Both the position numbers and the translations under genes were made by a program. DNA of 64,000 nucleotides from Amphritea sp. 1_MG-2023 (lineage in GTDB: Bacteria > Pseudomonadota > Gammaproteobacteria > Pseudomonadales > Balneatricaceae). The stretch spans positions 54,761 to 118,760 of the forward strand of contig NZ_JAUOQE010000009.1 of assembly GCF_030547545.1 (NCBI RefSeq), in the 5' to 3' direction. Of the stretch, positions 8,964 through 18,001 are shown in pieces (positions within the stretch are counted from its first letter, which is position 1; the number at the start of each line of letters is the position of its first letter). The notes beneath the pieces are model-generated. The model was not told where the DNA came from and searched no databases. It saw only the letters and a list, made by a program, of their open reading frames with translations.

Positions 8964-10103
8964 ATGAAGTTTGCACGTAACGCCCAATCACTAGATGCTT
9001 CCTACATCAGAGAGATTCTCAGCGCCGCCAATCAACCCGAGATGATATCAATGGCGGGAGGACTGCCTGCCTCCTCTTTATTACCGGTCCAACTGATCCG
9101 TGCCACTTGCGAGTCATTAGCGGACAACCATCATCTGTTTCAATATGGTAGCAGTCAGGGTTATGAGCCGCTTATTGACACCATGAAGCAACAATCGCAG
9201 CACAGCGACAAGCCTTGGCTTATCTGTAATGGCAGTCAACAAGCACTGGATCTCATCGCACGCGCCTTGTTAGAAGCAGGCGACAACATCGTCGCTGAAG
9301 TACCTGCTTATCTTGGCGCACTGCAAGTATTTCAATTGACGGGAGCGACCATCTGTCCACTCAACAGTGATACCGCTGGGCCCGACTTAAATCAGTTAGA
9401 AGATTATTTCAAACACCACAACGTCAAACTATTTTACTGCGTACCTGATTTCCACAACCCCACTGGACGGGTGTGGCCGAGAGAAACGCGTATCGCTGTG
9501 GCTCAGTTGTGCCGTGACTACGATGTTACGCTGATTGAAGACGCTCCTTATCGCGAGCTACGATTTGCCGGTGAACAGCTTGGCTATGTGAGTGATCTGT
9601 GTCCAGAGATTAGCATCCGTTTGACGTCGTTTTCGAAAATCGGTTTCCCAGGACTACGAGTAGGCGCCATGAACGGGCCGACAGCCTTTATCACTATTGC
9701 AGAACGTATTAAACAAGCGACGGATCTGCATACCGGTATACCTCAGCAAGCAATCATTCATGCCCTGTTGAATCATGCAGAATTTGAGCAGCATTTAACA
9801 CGGTTACGACGAGGCTATCAGGAGCGTTATCAATGCCTAAGTAGAGAATTAACTCAGCAACTAGGCGATCAGATACAGTTTGATACCGTTGAAGGCGGGA
9901 TGTTTGTGTGGCTTAAACTCACGCAAGGGGATAGCGCTGAGATCGCCGCGCGCGCACTGCAACATAATCTGGCGGTCGTCCCTGGGGCGGCATTTTACCC
10001 AACCGATACAGCACTAGAAAATCACGCATTGCGCCTCAACTTCAGTAATACCGACCCCGCGCTATTCCCCGAAGCCGTGGCTCGATTAGCGAAAGCACTT
10101 TAA
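8964..10103 (+). CDS. PLP-dependent class I/II aminotransferase
   Basis: A 379-residue fold-type I aminotransferase resembling 2-aminoadipate/valine aminotransferases and the catalytic half of MocR proteins. Seen: the N-terminal substrate loop MAGGLPASSLLP, the cofactor phosphate site GSQQALDLIARAL, YCVPDFHNPTG around the conserved Asn, EDAPYRELRF with the conserved Asp/Tyr pair, and the Schiff-base lysine K225 in SFSKIGFPGLRVG. There is no N-terminal GntR DNA-binding domain, so it is an enzyme and not a MocR regulator. The substrate is uncertain; alpha-amino acids with 2-oxoglutarate are likely. Start supported by a CAGGACAGGACC region just upstream of ATG. Confidence 0.88.
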   Translation: MKFARNAQSLDASYIREILSAANQPEMISMAGGLPASSLLPVQLIRATCESLADNHHLFQYGSSQGYEPLIDTMKQQSQHSDKPWLICNGSQQALDLIARALLEAGDNIVAEVPAYLGALQVFQLTGATICPLNSDTAGPDLNQLEDYFKHHNVKLFYCVPDFHNPTGRVWPRETRIAVAQLCRDYDVTLIEDAPYRELRFAGEQLGYVSDLCPEISIRLTSFSKIGFPGLRVGAMNGPTAFITIAERIKQATDLHTGIPQQAIIHALLNHAEFEQHLTRLRRGYQERYQCLSRELTQQLGDQIQFDTVEGGMFVWLKLTQGDSAEIAARALQHNLAVVPGAAFYPTDTALENHALRLNFSNTDPALFPEAVARLAKAL

Positions 10104-10133
10104 TTCACACTCGGCGACTCAACTCGCAGGGAT

Positions 10134-10163
10134 AAAAAAAGGATCAATCAGACTGATTGATCC
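10134..10163 (-). terminator. Intrinsic terminator after the repeat-tailed MFS gene
   Basis: A perfect 10-bp stem, ggatcaatca/tgattgatcc at 10141-10163 with a GAC loop, is followed on the minus strand by a run of seven T (a-run at 10134-10140). It sits about 40 bp past the stop of the leftward MFS gene and also lies just after the rightward aminotransferase. Confidence 0.85.
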
Positions 10164-10202
10164 TTATCGCGTGCGAACATCACTCACCGAGTGAGGATTC
10201 TT

Positions 10203-12734
10203 TCAGGCATTCGGTTTCTCGCTATATTGATCAATAGAATTGACCCACTCGCCTTCACGAGACTCGTCACCCGAACTAATCGCATCCACCACATCTGAAG
10301 CCGCTTCAGGTATCGTTTCGAGTACCGCGACAGCCACTTCTTCGGCATTATCGGGTGCCACTTCACGCAAACGATTAACCAGTTCGACGGCATCCTCGAT
10401 CTCGCTAGAGTCATCGTTATCAATACTATTTTCAGTTTGATAACTTTCGTGCAGCAGTCGAGCAACTTCAGCAGCAACATATTGAGCACTTTCCGGCACT
10501 GCCTCAACAATTTTAACGGCTAAGTTCAGCGACATCTCCGGTGATAATTGCGACATCCGAGTTAACCATTCAATCGCTTTCTGATGCTCTTCCTCTTCCG
10601 GATCGGTCTCTTCGGCCTCTATATCGGGGTTTTGTTCTGGCTGCTCAGGCGTTTCAGGCTCACCCGATACGACCGCCTCTTCCTCTTCAACCGCTGACAG
10701 ATATTCCTCTGTTATTTCAAGCATTGATTCCGGCACCGCTTCAACCACCGTGGCCGCAACATCCAGTGCTTGTTCAGGTGCTGCTTCAGATAGTCTTGAA
10801 ACCCACTCAACCGCATCGACGTATTCACTGTCATCGCCATCGCTCGCCTGCTGAGTAGGCGTCTGATCGGTATCGCTTAGCGCATCCGTCTCAGCATCAT
10901 AGCCCGCCATATACTCTTCAGTCATGGCAACAGCCGTTTCGGGCACCGATTCGGCCATCGTTACCGCAATATCCAATGCTTGATCTGGGTTAGCATCCCA
11001 CAGTTCTGTGGCCATATTCAGCGCGTCTGACTCACTGGTATCATCTTCCCGATCTGCCGGTCGAATCGACTCGCGCTCTTCAGCAATCAGGTGGGCATAA
11101 TATTCCGCTACCTGCGTGGCTGATTCAGGTGCCGACTCAACCGCAATCCGCGCCATCTCAATCCGCATATCGGGGAACACGCGACCCACTTCGATCGCCA
11201 CCGGCACCACCTGCTGGGGATACCACTCGGCTAGTCGTGATACCAGATCCGCCGCCAATTCTGGCTTCGCCTTAACAATCGCCTGAGTGATGTCCAAAAT
11301 CTGATAGGGCGCCGCTTCCTTCATGACTTCATAAAGGCGCATCACATCAATACCGGGCACCTGTGCCACGGCCGCTGCCACTTCAGTACCCTTTTCAGGA
11401 TTCTTCATAGTCAACGCGCGAGCCAACCTAACCGCTGCCGCCGGGTCTGATTCGGCAATACTCATCGCCAATTCAGCCTCAGAACTCAAATGCGCTTCCG
11501 GTTCGCTGTACTCCATCCGAGGGTCAAGATGAACCGAAGTCGATAATGCCTCACTCTGCATAACGAAACCTTCCTGATCTTCCACCGGCAAGGCCTTTCT
11601 CACGGTCATTCGATAGATAGTGAACAGTGCCAAACACATATTCGTCACCGCTATACAGTAAAACAGACTCGCACTACCGTAGGCTTCCATTATCAAGGAG
11701 GCCGTATAAGGACCGATCGCCCCGCCGACACCATACGCCAACAGCATACTGCCCATGGCCGCGACCATCTCTGTTTTTTTCAGCTTATCGAATGCTTCTG
11801 CCACACTCAGCGGGTAATAGCAGGCAACAATACCGGAGGTCACACCACACACAACAAACAGCGCTAGCATCATTTCGAGTGCCGCCAACGGTACAATGGC
11901 AACCGCCAATACCGATGATAACAATAACAATCCGAGTAACACTGTGCGTCGATCAAGGCGATCGGACAATAGCCCCACCGGAAACTGCAATAAAAACGCG
12001 CCGAGAACCGCACAACCCATAAACAGCGATAGCTTGAAACCACTGATATTATATTCGGAGGCAAACACCGGCAACAGGTTAAAGAGGGCTGAATACACCG
12101 CACCGGCGATGAGACAGGTCACAACCCCGAGCGGCGATATCTTAAATAACGAGATAATCGACATCGGCGCTACCGTTTCAATAATCGGGCCTTTCTCACT
12201 ACTAAATAAAACCGGCAGTGCTGCTAAGCAGAACAGAATCCCCACCAACACAAACAGCGTATTATCGGAAGGATCGGCCACCCCCATCAAAAACTGACCA
12301 CAAAACAAACCGGTCATGATACAGGCATTATAGACGGCCAACATTTTACCGCGCGTCTCTTCAGTCGCGGTATCACTGAGCCAGCTTTCCATCGCCGTCA
12401 ACAGACTGGCATGACTGAAACCTAGCAGTACCCTTAACCCTCCCCAAAGAATAGCATTCGTCTCGAGTGTGAAGGCCAATATACAGATCGCCTCAATGGC
12501 CAGACTACCAGCAAACACCCGGATATGGCCCACCCGTTTAACCAGCTGTTTACTGTAAATAGCGCCGGTGAACATACCCACGAAATACATGGATAGCACG
12601 AGACCGATGGTGTCGGTCGTCATCCCTTCTAGCCTCATCCTCGATGGCACTAGAATATTCATCAGGCCGATACCTAGATAAAGGATGATACAGCTACTCA
12701 ATAGAGCAATTAATGACAGCAGGGTTTTACGCAC
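10203..12734 (-). CDS. YcaD-like MFS transporter with long acidic helical-repeat tail
   Basis: An 843-residue protein. Residues 1 to about 385 form a twelve-helix major facilitator of the YcaD/YfkF type (SMYFVGMFTGAIYSKQLVKR carries the loop 2-3 motif; a second LSDRLDRR motif begins the other half). Residues about 390-843 are a soluble tail, unusual for the family (E. coli YcaD is about 382 residues). It contains helical units, with four clear ~42-residue repeats at about 571-612, 641-682, 720-761 and 782-822. Each repeat has the form (A)-x-E-[LW]-x-x-R-[LM] ... [AS]P-[ED]-x-[AS] ... V-x-[EA]-[ST]-[VI]-P-E-[ST/A]. Acidic linkers rich in E/D/S separate them. Translation starts at GTG 12734, with AAGAGAG seven bases upstream. 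The substrate is unknown; the tail presumably faces the cytoplasm. Confidence 0.85.
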   Translation of the reverse strand: MRKTLLSLIALLSSCIILYLGIGLMNILVPSRMRLEGMTTDTIGLVLSMYFVGMFTGAIYSKQLVKRVGHIRVFAGSLAIEAICILAFTLETNAILWGGLRVLLGFSHASLLTAMESWLSDTATEETRGKMLAVYNACIMTGLFCGQFLMGVADPSDNTLFVLVGILFCLAALPVLFSSEKGPIIETVAPMSIISLFKISPLGVVTCLIAGAVYSALFNLLPVFASEYNISGFKLSLFMGCAVLGAFLLQFPVGLLSDRLDRRTVLLGLLLLSSVLAVAIVPLAALEMMLALFVVCGVTSGIVACYYPLSVAEAFDKLKKTEMVAAMGSMLLAYGVGGAIGPYTASLIMEAYGSASLFYCIAVTNMCLALFTIYRMTVRKALPVEDQEGFVMQSEALSTSVHLDPRMEYSEPEAHLSSEAELAMSIAESDPAAAVRLARALTMKNPEKGTEVAAAVAQVPGIDVMRLYEVMKEAAPYQILDITQAIVKAKPELAADLVSRLAEWYPQQVVPVAIEVGRVFPDMRIEMARIAVESAPESATQVAEYYAHLIAEERESIRPADREDDTSESDALNMATELWDANPDQALDIAVTMAESVPETAVAMTEEYMAGYDAETDALSDTDQTPTQQASDGDDSEYVDAVEWVSRLSEAAPEQALDVAATVVEAVPESMLEITEEYLSAVEEEEAVVSGEPETPEQPEQNPDIEAEETDPEEEEHQKAIEWLTRMSQLSPEMSLNLAVKIVEAVPESAQYVAAEVARLLHESYQTENSIDNDDSSEIEDAVELVNRLREVAPDNAEEVAVAVLETIPEAASDVVDAISSGDESREGEWVNSIDQYSEKPNA

Positions 12735-12783
12735 GAAGCATCTCTCTTCAACTGTGTGTTTAACAGTTGAAACTCAGGTTAAA

Positions 12784-12813
12784 AAATAAAAAAAGCCGGC
12801 AATTTTGCCGGCT
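12784..12813 (-). terminator. Intrinsic terminator after the MenI-like gene
   Basis: Stem agccggc/gccggct at 12794-12813 around an AATTTT loop, followed on the minus strand by a long T-rich run (A-run at 12784-12793). It separates the thioesterase transcript from the downstream MFS gene. Confidence 0.88.
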
Positions 12814-12887
12814 TGTTGATTTAAGAGTCTAACACCCAAAATAGGCCACTCATACCCTTTTCAGAGCAATTTTTCTTAAAAATGAAT

Positions 12888-13310
12888 TTAGTTTTTTTCT
12901 AAAACCGCCATTGTTAAACGGGATGCACAAATCGCCTTTTCGTTTTCATCAACGATGCGAATATCCCATACTTGAGTCGAGCGACCGATATGAATCGGCG
13001 AGGCTTTACCATACACATGACCGGTACGAATACTCGACAAATGATTAGCATTAATTTCAAGCCCAACACAGTGTTGCCCTGATTCTGTCGCTAACTGAGC
13101 CGCCACACTGCCCAGTGTTTCAGCCAACACCACCGAAGCCCCTCCATGCAACAACCCCATCGGCTGATGGGTGCGATTATCAACAGGCATCGACGCACAA
13201 ACATAATCATCACCTACCTCGGTGATTTGAATCCCTAGGTGCTCGACTAAAGTATTTTTGCACAAGGTCTGTAACGCCTCAGCACTCATCTCGGTTTTCC
13301 AGATCGACAT
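12888..13310 (-). CDS. menI: Hotdog thioesterase, MenI/YdiI-like (PaaI family)
   Basis: About 140 residues. Strong family pattern: MPVDNRTHQPMGLLHGGASV, then VLAETLGSVAA with the catalytic Glu, then GLEINANHLSS. These match my recollection of E. coli YdiI (DHNA-CoA thioesterase MenI) almost position for position. The enzyme hydrolyses 1,4-dihydroxy-2-naphthoyl-CoA in menaquinone synthesis and other aryl/acyl-CoAs; no men genes are nearby, so the physiological substrate here is uncertain. The start was set at ATG 13310 (MSIWKTEM), with AAGGGAG upstream. Confidence 0.85.
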   Translation of the reverse strand: MSIWKTEMSAEALQTLCKNTLVEHLGIQITEVGDDYVCASMPVDNRTHQPMGLLHGGASVVLAETLGSVAAQLATESGQHCVGLEINANHLSSIRTGHVYGKASPIHIGRSTQVWDIRIVDENEKAICASRLTMAVLEKN

Positions 13311-13416
13311 AATAGCTCCCTTAAAATAAATCACTCTAATCACTTAGCCGTAACAAGAAAATGACATTTCCCCGCAATTTAATGACAACAGCGTTCAACC
13401 GATCAGCCACCGAGAT

Positions 13417-14202
13417 TCATATCAGCAGCGTTTTCATAAGCCCCAAACTACTCACCACGATTAGCACCGTGCCGAGTACCCGATAAAATATCCGCGTGTC
13501 CGCACTCATCAACTTGCTATGCATCTGCTGACCCAACAGATGACCAATATAGGCACAGGGCAACAGCCAGAGATGATGAATAAGTTGCAGATCAATGCCG
13601 GCGACAATAAAGGAGCTCAACTTAATCACTACCAGAATAAACCAGAGCACAAACAGCGTATCGCGTAACCTTTCACGGCTCACATGGGATGCAAATACCG
13701 CAGCAATCAGCGGCGCACCAATCAACGAGGTGCCGCTGACATAGCCTCCCAGCACCAAAAACAAGATATCCAAACTGCGATGATTACTTTTGAAAGGCCG
13801 GTTAAGCACATAGCTAATGGCATAGGCAATCACAATGACATAGATAATGGCGCTCATCAGCGAACTAGACAGGGTTAGCAGCCCGAAGATCCCGATCATT
13901 TTAGGTACAATCATGATCAACAGCGCGTAACGTAGATAGCGCCAATCGATACTCGACACCGCCGCTTGATCCATCATGGCGGTCTGCTGCATCCGTTGAC
14001 GACTTTGCCAAGTAATCAGCAACGAAAACACCATCAGATGCACACCGATAATTGGCAAAAAGATCAACGGATCATCAATAATGAATAACAGAAACGGCAA
14101 GGTCAGTACCGAACCGCCAAAACCGAGTCCTGAACGGATAAACCCGCTCCAAACAAACAGTAGGCCAATCAGACTATATTGGTAAAGCTGCAGATCAGCC
14201 AT
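13417..14202 (-). CDS. TauE/SafE-family anion exporter
   Basis: A 261-residue membrane protein with about eight hydrophobic helices and the family's paired glycine-rich helices (GLGFGGSVLTLPFLLF near residues 26-41, and GGYVSGTSLIGAPLIAAVF around 152-170). TauE/SafE proteins export sulfite, sulfoacetate or related organosulfur anions across the inner membrane. No sulfur-metabolism genes are adjacent, so the substrate is not specified. It is downstream of and on the same strand as the YgjP-like peptidase gene, with a 43-bp gap. Confidence 0.85.
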   Translation of the reverse strand: MADLQLYQYSLIGLLFVWSGFIRSGLGFGGSVLTLPFLLFIIDDPLIFLPIIGVHLMVFSLLITWQSRQRMQQTAMMDQAAVSSIDWRYLRYALLIMIVPKMIGIFGLLTLSSSLMSAIIYVIVIAYAISYVLNRPFKSNHRSLDILFLVLGGYVSGTSLIGAPLIAAVFASHVSRERLRDTLFVLWFILVVIKLSSFIVAGIDLQLIHHLWLLPCAYIGHLLGQQMHSKLMSADTRIFYRVLGTVLIVVSSLGLMKTLLI

Positions 14203-14245
14203 CGGTCACCTTAGAAAAAAGAGAATACATATTTTGCAAGTTACT

Positions 14246-14758
14246 TCAGTCGAGCGGCCCAAACAGCTCGAGGCAGGTTAGGTAGAGTCGCAAATCTAAC
14301 TCCAGTTGATGGTAGTCTGGCTCCATATACTGACAGAGGTTATAAAACGCTCGGTTATGCTCTTTTTCACGGATATGCGCCAACTCGTGCACCACGATCA
14401 TGCGCAAAAAGGGCTCGGGAGTCTGCTTAAATAAAGAGGCAATACGAATCTCTTTTTTAGCCCGTAGCTTATTACCCTGTACTCGAGAGATATGCGTATG
14501 CAACCCTAACGCGTTGTGAATCACATCAATACGGTCGTCATATTCCACTTTACTCAACGGCGCCGATTTTTTCAGATGTGTGTTTTTTAACGCAAGCGTG
14601 TATTGATACAACGCCTTAGAAGAGGCCACCGAGTGTTTGCCCTGATAACGCTTGCGTAGATAATCCGGCAACTTACCGGTATCGATCAATTGACCTGCTT
14701 GCTGTTGCAGCTCAGACGAATAACCCGCGAGATAGTCAGTGGTGTTGTTACGACTCAT
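14246..14758 (-). CDS. YgjP-like metallopeptidase-domain protein
   Basis: A 170-residue protein of the YgjP/WLM-like family. The zinc site is HELAH at residues 124-128, with the third ligand His in the EKEHN segment near 132-135. The C-terminal MEPDYHQLELDLR follows the usual family ending. Such proteins are predicted cytoplasmic metallopeptidases of unknown substrate. The start overlaps the stop of the DUF1499 gene by four bases (ATGA), so the two are co-translated. Confidence 0.85.
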   Translation of the reverse strand: MSRNNTTDYLAGYSSELQQQAGQLIDTGKLPDYLRKRYQGKHSVASSKALYQYTLALKNTHLKKSAPLSKVEYDDRIDVIHNALGLHTHISRVQGNKLRAKKEIRIASLFKQTPEPFLRMIVVHELAHIREKEHNRAFYNLCQYMEPDYHQLELDLRLYLTCLELFGPLD

Positions 14759-15219
14759 TCCTGCTGCTCCAAGTATTGCCGTAATGCTTCAACCCGCTGC
14801 CGGTTCACACCCATATCGGAATACCCTACTCGAGCAGCGGCGCGAACCTGAATAACACCCTCAGCTTGATTGTGTAACAGTTCAAGATCGTCGACAAAAC
14901 CAAACAGCTTCGAGCTAAACACAGCCGCAATATAATCAGCGTCTTGACTCACAACACGGCCACCTAAATGCTCAATTATCTTGAGCACGGGGGTTAAACT
15001 CTCCCCTTGCCATCGAATCGGTGCAATATAATGGGCTTGATCGGTAGATTGACGACTACAAACAGCGTTGGGCTTCATACCACAGGGGGTCAGTTCGCCA
15101 TTCACCAAGCCGGGAGGCGTTTGCTCGCGAGACTTGATTCCCTGCAAGACTAAATAACCGGTCACTAACATCATCGAGATGATAACGATGCTGCCAGCAA
15201 GCATTAAAAACGACTTCAT
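14755..15219 (-). CDS. Membrane-anchored DUF1499 protein
   Basis: A 154-residue protein with a single N-terminal hydrophobic segment (about residues 4-26) acting as a signal anchor and a periplasmic DUF1499 domain from about 40 on. The domain markers seen are LTPCGMKPNAVCSR, YIAPI and VRAAARVGYSDMGVNRQRV. DUF1499 has no established biochemical function. It is translationally coupled to the metallopeptidase at 14246, an association worth noting since it may suggest a shared envelope role. Confidence 0.82.
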   Translation of the reverse strand: MKSFLMLAGSIVIISMMLVTGYLVLQGIKSREQTPPGLVNGELTPCGMKPNAVCSRQSTDQAHYIAPIRWQGESLTPVLKIIEHLGGRVVSQDADYIAAVFSSKLFGFVDDLELLHNQAEGVIQVRAAARVGYSDMGVNRQRVEALRQYLEQQE

Positions 15220-15277
15220 AAAGATCCTTAACGGGTTAAGAAAAACGCATTAAACGATGTTTGTTAGCGCTTAACAA

Positions 15278-15316
15278 AGAGTACTTAAAAAGAGTACTTA
15301 AAATGAATACTTAACA
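15278..15316. repeat. 13-bp tandem repeat, two perfect copies plus one degenerate
   Basis: agagtacttaaaa at 15278-15290 and 15291-15303, followed by a degenerate copy tgaatacttaaca at 15304-15316. It lies upstream of the DUF1499 gene in the divergent intergenic region. The core agtactta is shared with the 14-bp array at 2386-2424. Confidence 0.75.
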
Positions 15317-15499
15317 TTCGCCTCAACAAACTTAAGCGGCAGTGAAAGCTCGCTATCGATAAGCCTCATATCCACTCAACCACAAACTTAAATAATAGCA
15401 GCTAGATAACAACTAAAACCATCCCGCAAGATTAAAGCTTTAGCGTCAAGAGTAGTATAAACTTACGCGTTTTCCCGACCTTCAGCGCAGACCTAACTC

Positions 15500-16384
15500 G
15501 TGTTTACACCACAACTGATCAACTGGCTCTTACTTGGCTTCCTCGTGATAACCTGGGGCTCCTCATTTATGGTGACCTCCATCGCTCTGCAAGGCGGCTT
15601 GTCCTCACTCACGGTGACCACCGCGCGGATTAGCTTAGGTGCCGTCGTCATTGTGCTTTTTGCCTATTCGCGTGGCTTACGTTTGCCATGGGATATTAAA
15701 AGCTGGGGGAGTTTTATGCTGCTCGGTTTATTTGGCAGCGCGATGCCCTTTATCTTGATTACTTGGGGACAAAATTACGTCACTTCGGCTAGCACGGGGG
15801 TGCTGATGTCGGTGATGCCCTTCGTCACCATGCTGATCGCTCACTACTTGGTCGCCGGTGAACAACTTAACCGTTATAAATTCCTCGGTTTCATCGTTGC
15901 CTTTAGTTGTGTGACGGTCTTACTTAATCCATTTGGCGCCGGTAGCATCGACTTACTAGGCGCGCTGGCGATTCTAGCCGCCGCCAGTAGCTATGCCATC
16001 AATACCGTACTGATCAGATTACTGCCTACCTTTAATCCGTTAATCGGCGGCGCGGGGATGATGATCTGTGCAACCGGCTTGATATTACCTTTCGTGATTT
16101 ACAATGCGTCCAGCATCACTCACGAAATCTCCATGTTGGCTTCACCTAGCGCGGTATTCGCGCTTTTTTGGCTCGGCTTAATGCCCGCCGGCATCGCCTC
16201 CATTGTTTACTTTATCGTGGTTAATCGGGCCGGTCCTAGTTTTCTGTCGAACTGTAACTTCTTAATCCCCGTGGTGGCCTATTTCGCCGGCACACTGATA
16301 CTCGGCGATAAGGTGCCACCGAGTAGCCTGTTTGCCTTAATCGGCATTTTGACCGGTATCGTGTTGACCCGTATTCAGCGCTGA
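15500..16384 (+). CDS. EamA/DMT-family transporter
   Basis: A 294-residue drug/metabolite exporter with ten hydrophobic helices in two EamA domains (WLLLGFLVITWGSSFMVTSI starts the first; AILAAASSYAINTVLIRLLP starts the second). The GTG at 15500 is used because the next ATG would remove most of helix 1; no strong ribosome site precedes it, so the start is somewhat uncertain. Substrate unknown. Its 3' end overlaps the convergent GNAT gene by 48 bp. Confidence 0.87.
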   Translation: MFTPQLINWLLLGFLVITWGSSFMVTSIALQGGLSSLTVTTARISLGAVVIVLFAYSRGLRLPWDIKSWGSFMLLGLFGSAMPFILITWGQNYVTSASTGVLMSVMPFVTMLIAHYLVAGEQLNRYKFLGFIVAFSCVTVLLNPFGAGSIDLLGALAILAAASSYAINTVLIRLLPTFNPLIGGAGMMICATGLILPFVIYNASSITHEISMLASPSAVFALFWLGLMPAGIASIVYFIVVNRAGPSFLSNCNFLIPVVAYFAGTLILGDKVPPSSLFALIGILTGIVLTRIQR

Positions 16385-16891
16385 AGGATGCCGATAGATC
16401 AACGCCTCTTTATCGCGAAAAACAAACTTACGTTCGAGCGTAGCCCCCACTGCTAACGCCAGTTTGCGCGACGCTTGGTTTTGCTCAAAGATCAAACTGA
16501 TCAGGTGCAGTTCGGGTAGATAAGTCGCCGCCAAAGCGCGCACGCCTAAGGCCGCCTCTGAAGCATATCCCTGACCGCTAAAACCGGGTATTAATGACCA
16601 CATAATTTCCGGCTCAGGCCAGTCACCGGGATACCAAAGGCCCACCAGCCCAATAATTGTTCCGCTGTCTTTAAGCTTTACCGTATAGGGGCCATAGCCG
16701 TGTATTTCCCAATGACCGATCAACGCCGCCACGATACGCCAACTCTCCCCTTCGGTTAATGGGCGACCGGTGGTGTAACGAGTCGATTCTTCATCTTGGT
16801 AAAATTGGTGCAACGCGGACCAATCATCGATTGTGGTTTTCTCCAGCACTAATCGCTCAGTGCTCAAGGACGAGGGGATTTTATAGGTCAC
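16337..16891 (-). CDS. GNAT-family N-acetyltransferase (RimJ/RimL-like)
   Basis: A 184-residue acetyltransferase of the Acetyltransf_3 type: STERLVLEKTTIDDW at the N-terminus, IIGLVGLWYPGD in the central strands, and the acetyl-CoA loop PGFSGQGYASEAA at about residues 103-115, followed by NQASRKLALAVGA. It may acetylate a ribosomal protein, amino acid or small molecule. The last 16 codons overlap the 3' end of the convergent EamA gene, so its C-terminus after IYRHPS may be non-essential. Confidence 0.88.
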   Translation of the reverse strand: MTYKIPSSLSTERLVLEKTTIDDWSALHQFYQDEESTRYTTGRPLTEGESWRIVAALIGHWEIHGYGPYTVKLKDSGTIIGLVGLWYPGDWPEPEIMWSLIPGFSGQGYASEAALGVRALAATYLPELHLISLIFEQNQASRKLALAVGATLERKFVFRDKEALIYRHPSALNTGQHDTGQNAD

Positions 16892-17093
16892 ATCTATTCC
16901 TGATTATAGTTAGGCGCTTCTGCCAGCCAACATTACTGTAATTAAAGCTTTTTTCAAGGACAAGAAAGACCTCAAAGATAACGGTATAAATAGAAAGATG
17001 TGAGTCTTTATGCCATTTCGGGCAGATCTCCGCCGATGTTTATGCTAAAAACAAGCTGTCGATATCATCATTGAGTGGAGGCAAAAAAATCTT

Positions 17094-17828
17094 ATGGCGC
17101 AGGCAGCAGCACTGATTCAAACACTGAAGAAACAACTAAAAGCTCAGGGGAAGACCTATATCGATGTTGCCGAAGCTCTGCAACTCAGTGAGGCCTCGGT
17201 GAAACGGCTGTTCTCGGAACAGAACTTCACTCTGCAACGCCTTGAGATTATTGCCGATCTGGCTGGCTTAGAACTGACCGGCTTATTTAAGCTAATGGCA
17301 CAGGAACAGCAACGACTGACACAGCTCAGCCGAGCACAGGAGCAAGAGATCGCCTCCGATCTTGAATTACTGTTGATTGCCGTCAGTGTCATCAATGGAT
17401 TTGGCTTTCAAGATATTGTCGATCATTACGCCATCAGTGAACACGATTGTATTCGCAAACTCGCCCAACTCGATCGTCTACGGTTTATCGAGCTACAGCC
17501 CAACAACCGGATTAAACTGTTGATCGACCCTAATTTCACCTGGCTGCCCAATGGCCCGATTCAACAGTTCTTCCAGCAAAAGGTCGAACAGGATTTTTTT
17601 CAATCACGGTTTGATAAGAAACACGAAAAGCTAATCGTGCTGAACGGCGTACTCACCCCTGAGGCTAATCTGGCCTTGCAGAAAAAAATGCAACGCATCG
17701 CGGAAGAGTTTAATAGCCTGATTCGAGATGACTATGCCCTACCAATGGATCAAAAACATGGTAATACGATGGTGCTGGCGATACGACAGTGGCAGTACAG
17801 CCTGTTTAAGCACTACCGCAAAGAATAA
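17094..17828 (+). CDS. XRE-family helix-turn-helix regulator
   Basis: A 244-residue protein. Residues about 6-66 form a Cro/C1-type helix-turn-helix (TYIDVAEALQLSEASVKRLF and TLQRLEIIADLAGLEL). The remainder looks like a second wHTH-like segment (about 95-150; HDCIRKLAQLDRLRFIEL) and an all-helical C-terminal part. No signal or membrane segment is present. A strong GGAGG precedes the ATG. The target is unknown; it is upstream of the VIT/vWA gene on the same strand with a 173-bp gap, so regulation of that locus is possible but not shown. Confidence 0.82.
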   Translation: MAQAAALIQTLKKQLKAQGKTYIDVAEALQLSEASVKRLFSEQNFTLQRLEIIADLAGLELTGLFKLMAQEQQRLTQLSRAQEQEIASDLELLLIAVSVINGFGFQDIVDHYAISEHDCIRKLAQLDRLRFIELQPNNRIKLLIDPNFTWLPNGPIQQFFQQKVEQDFFQSRFDKKHEKLIVLNGVLTPEANLALQKKMQRIAEEFNSLIRDDYALPMDQKHGNTMVLAIRQWQYSLFKHYRKE

Positions 17829-18001
17829 CTCCAACAGTCCTTCTTCCCTTATTTATCACGGCTAACTCAACTCCAGGTATCGTTATGTGATACCTCAAGC
17901 GTTTTGCTATGTTCAACGCACGGCTCACGACATGATCTCTCTGACTTCAACGCACTGACATCCGCCGTTTAGATTCAGTCAAAAGAATTAAGAGGATCGA
18001 T

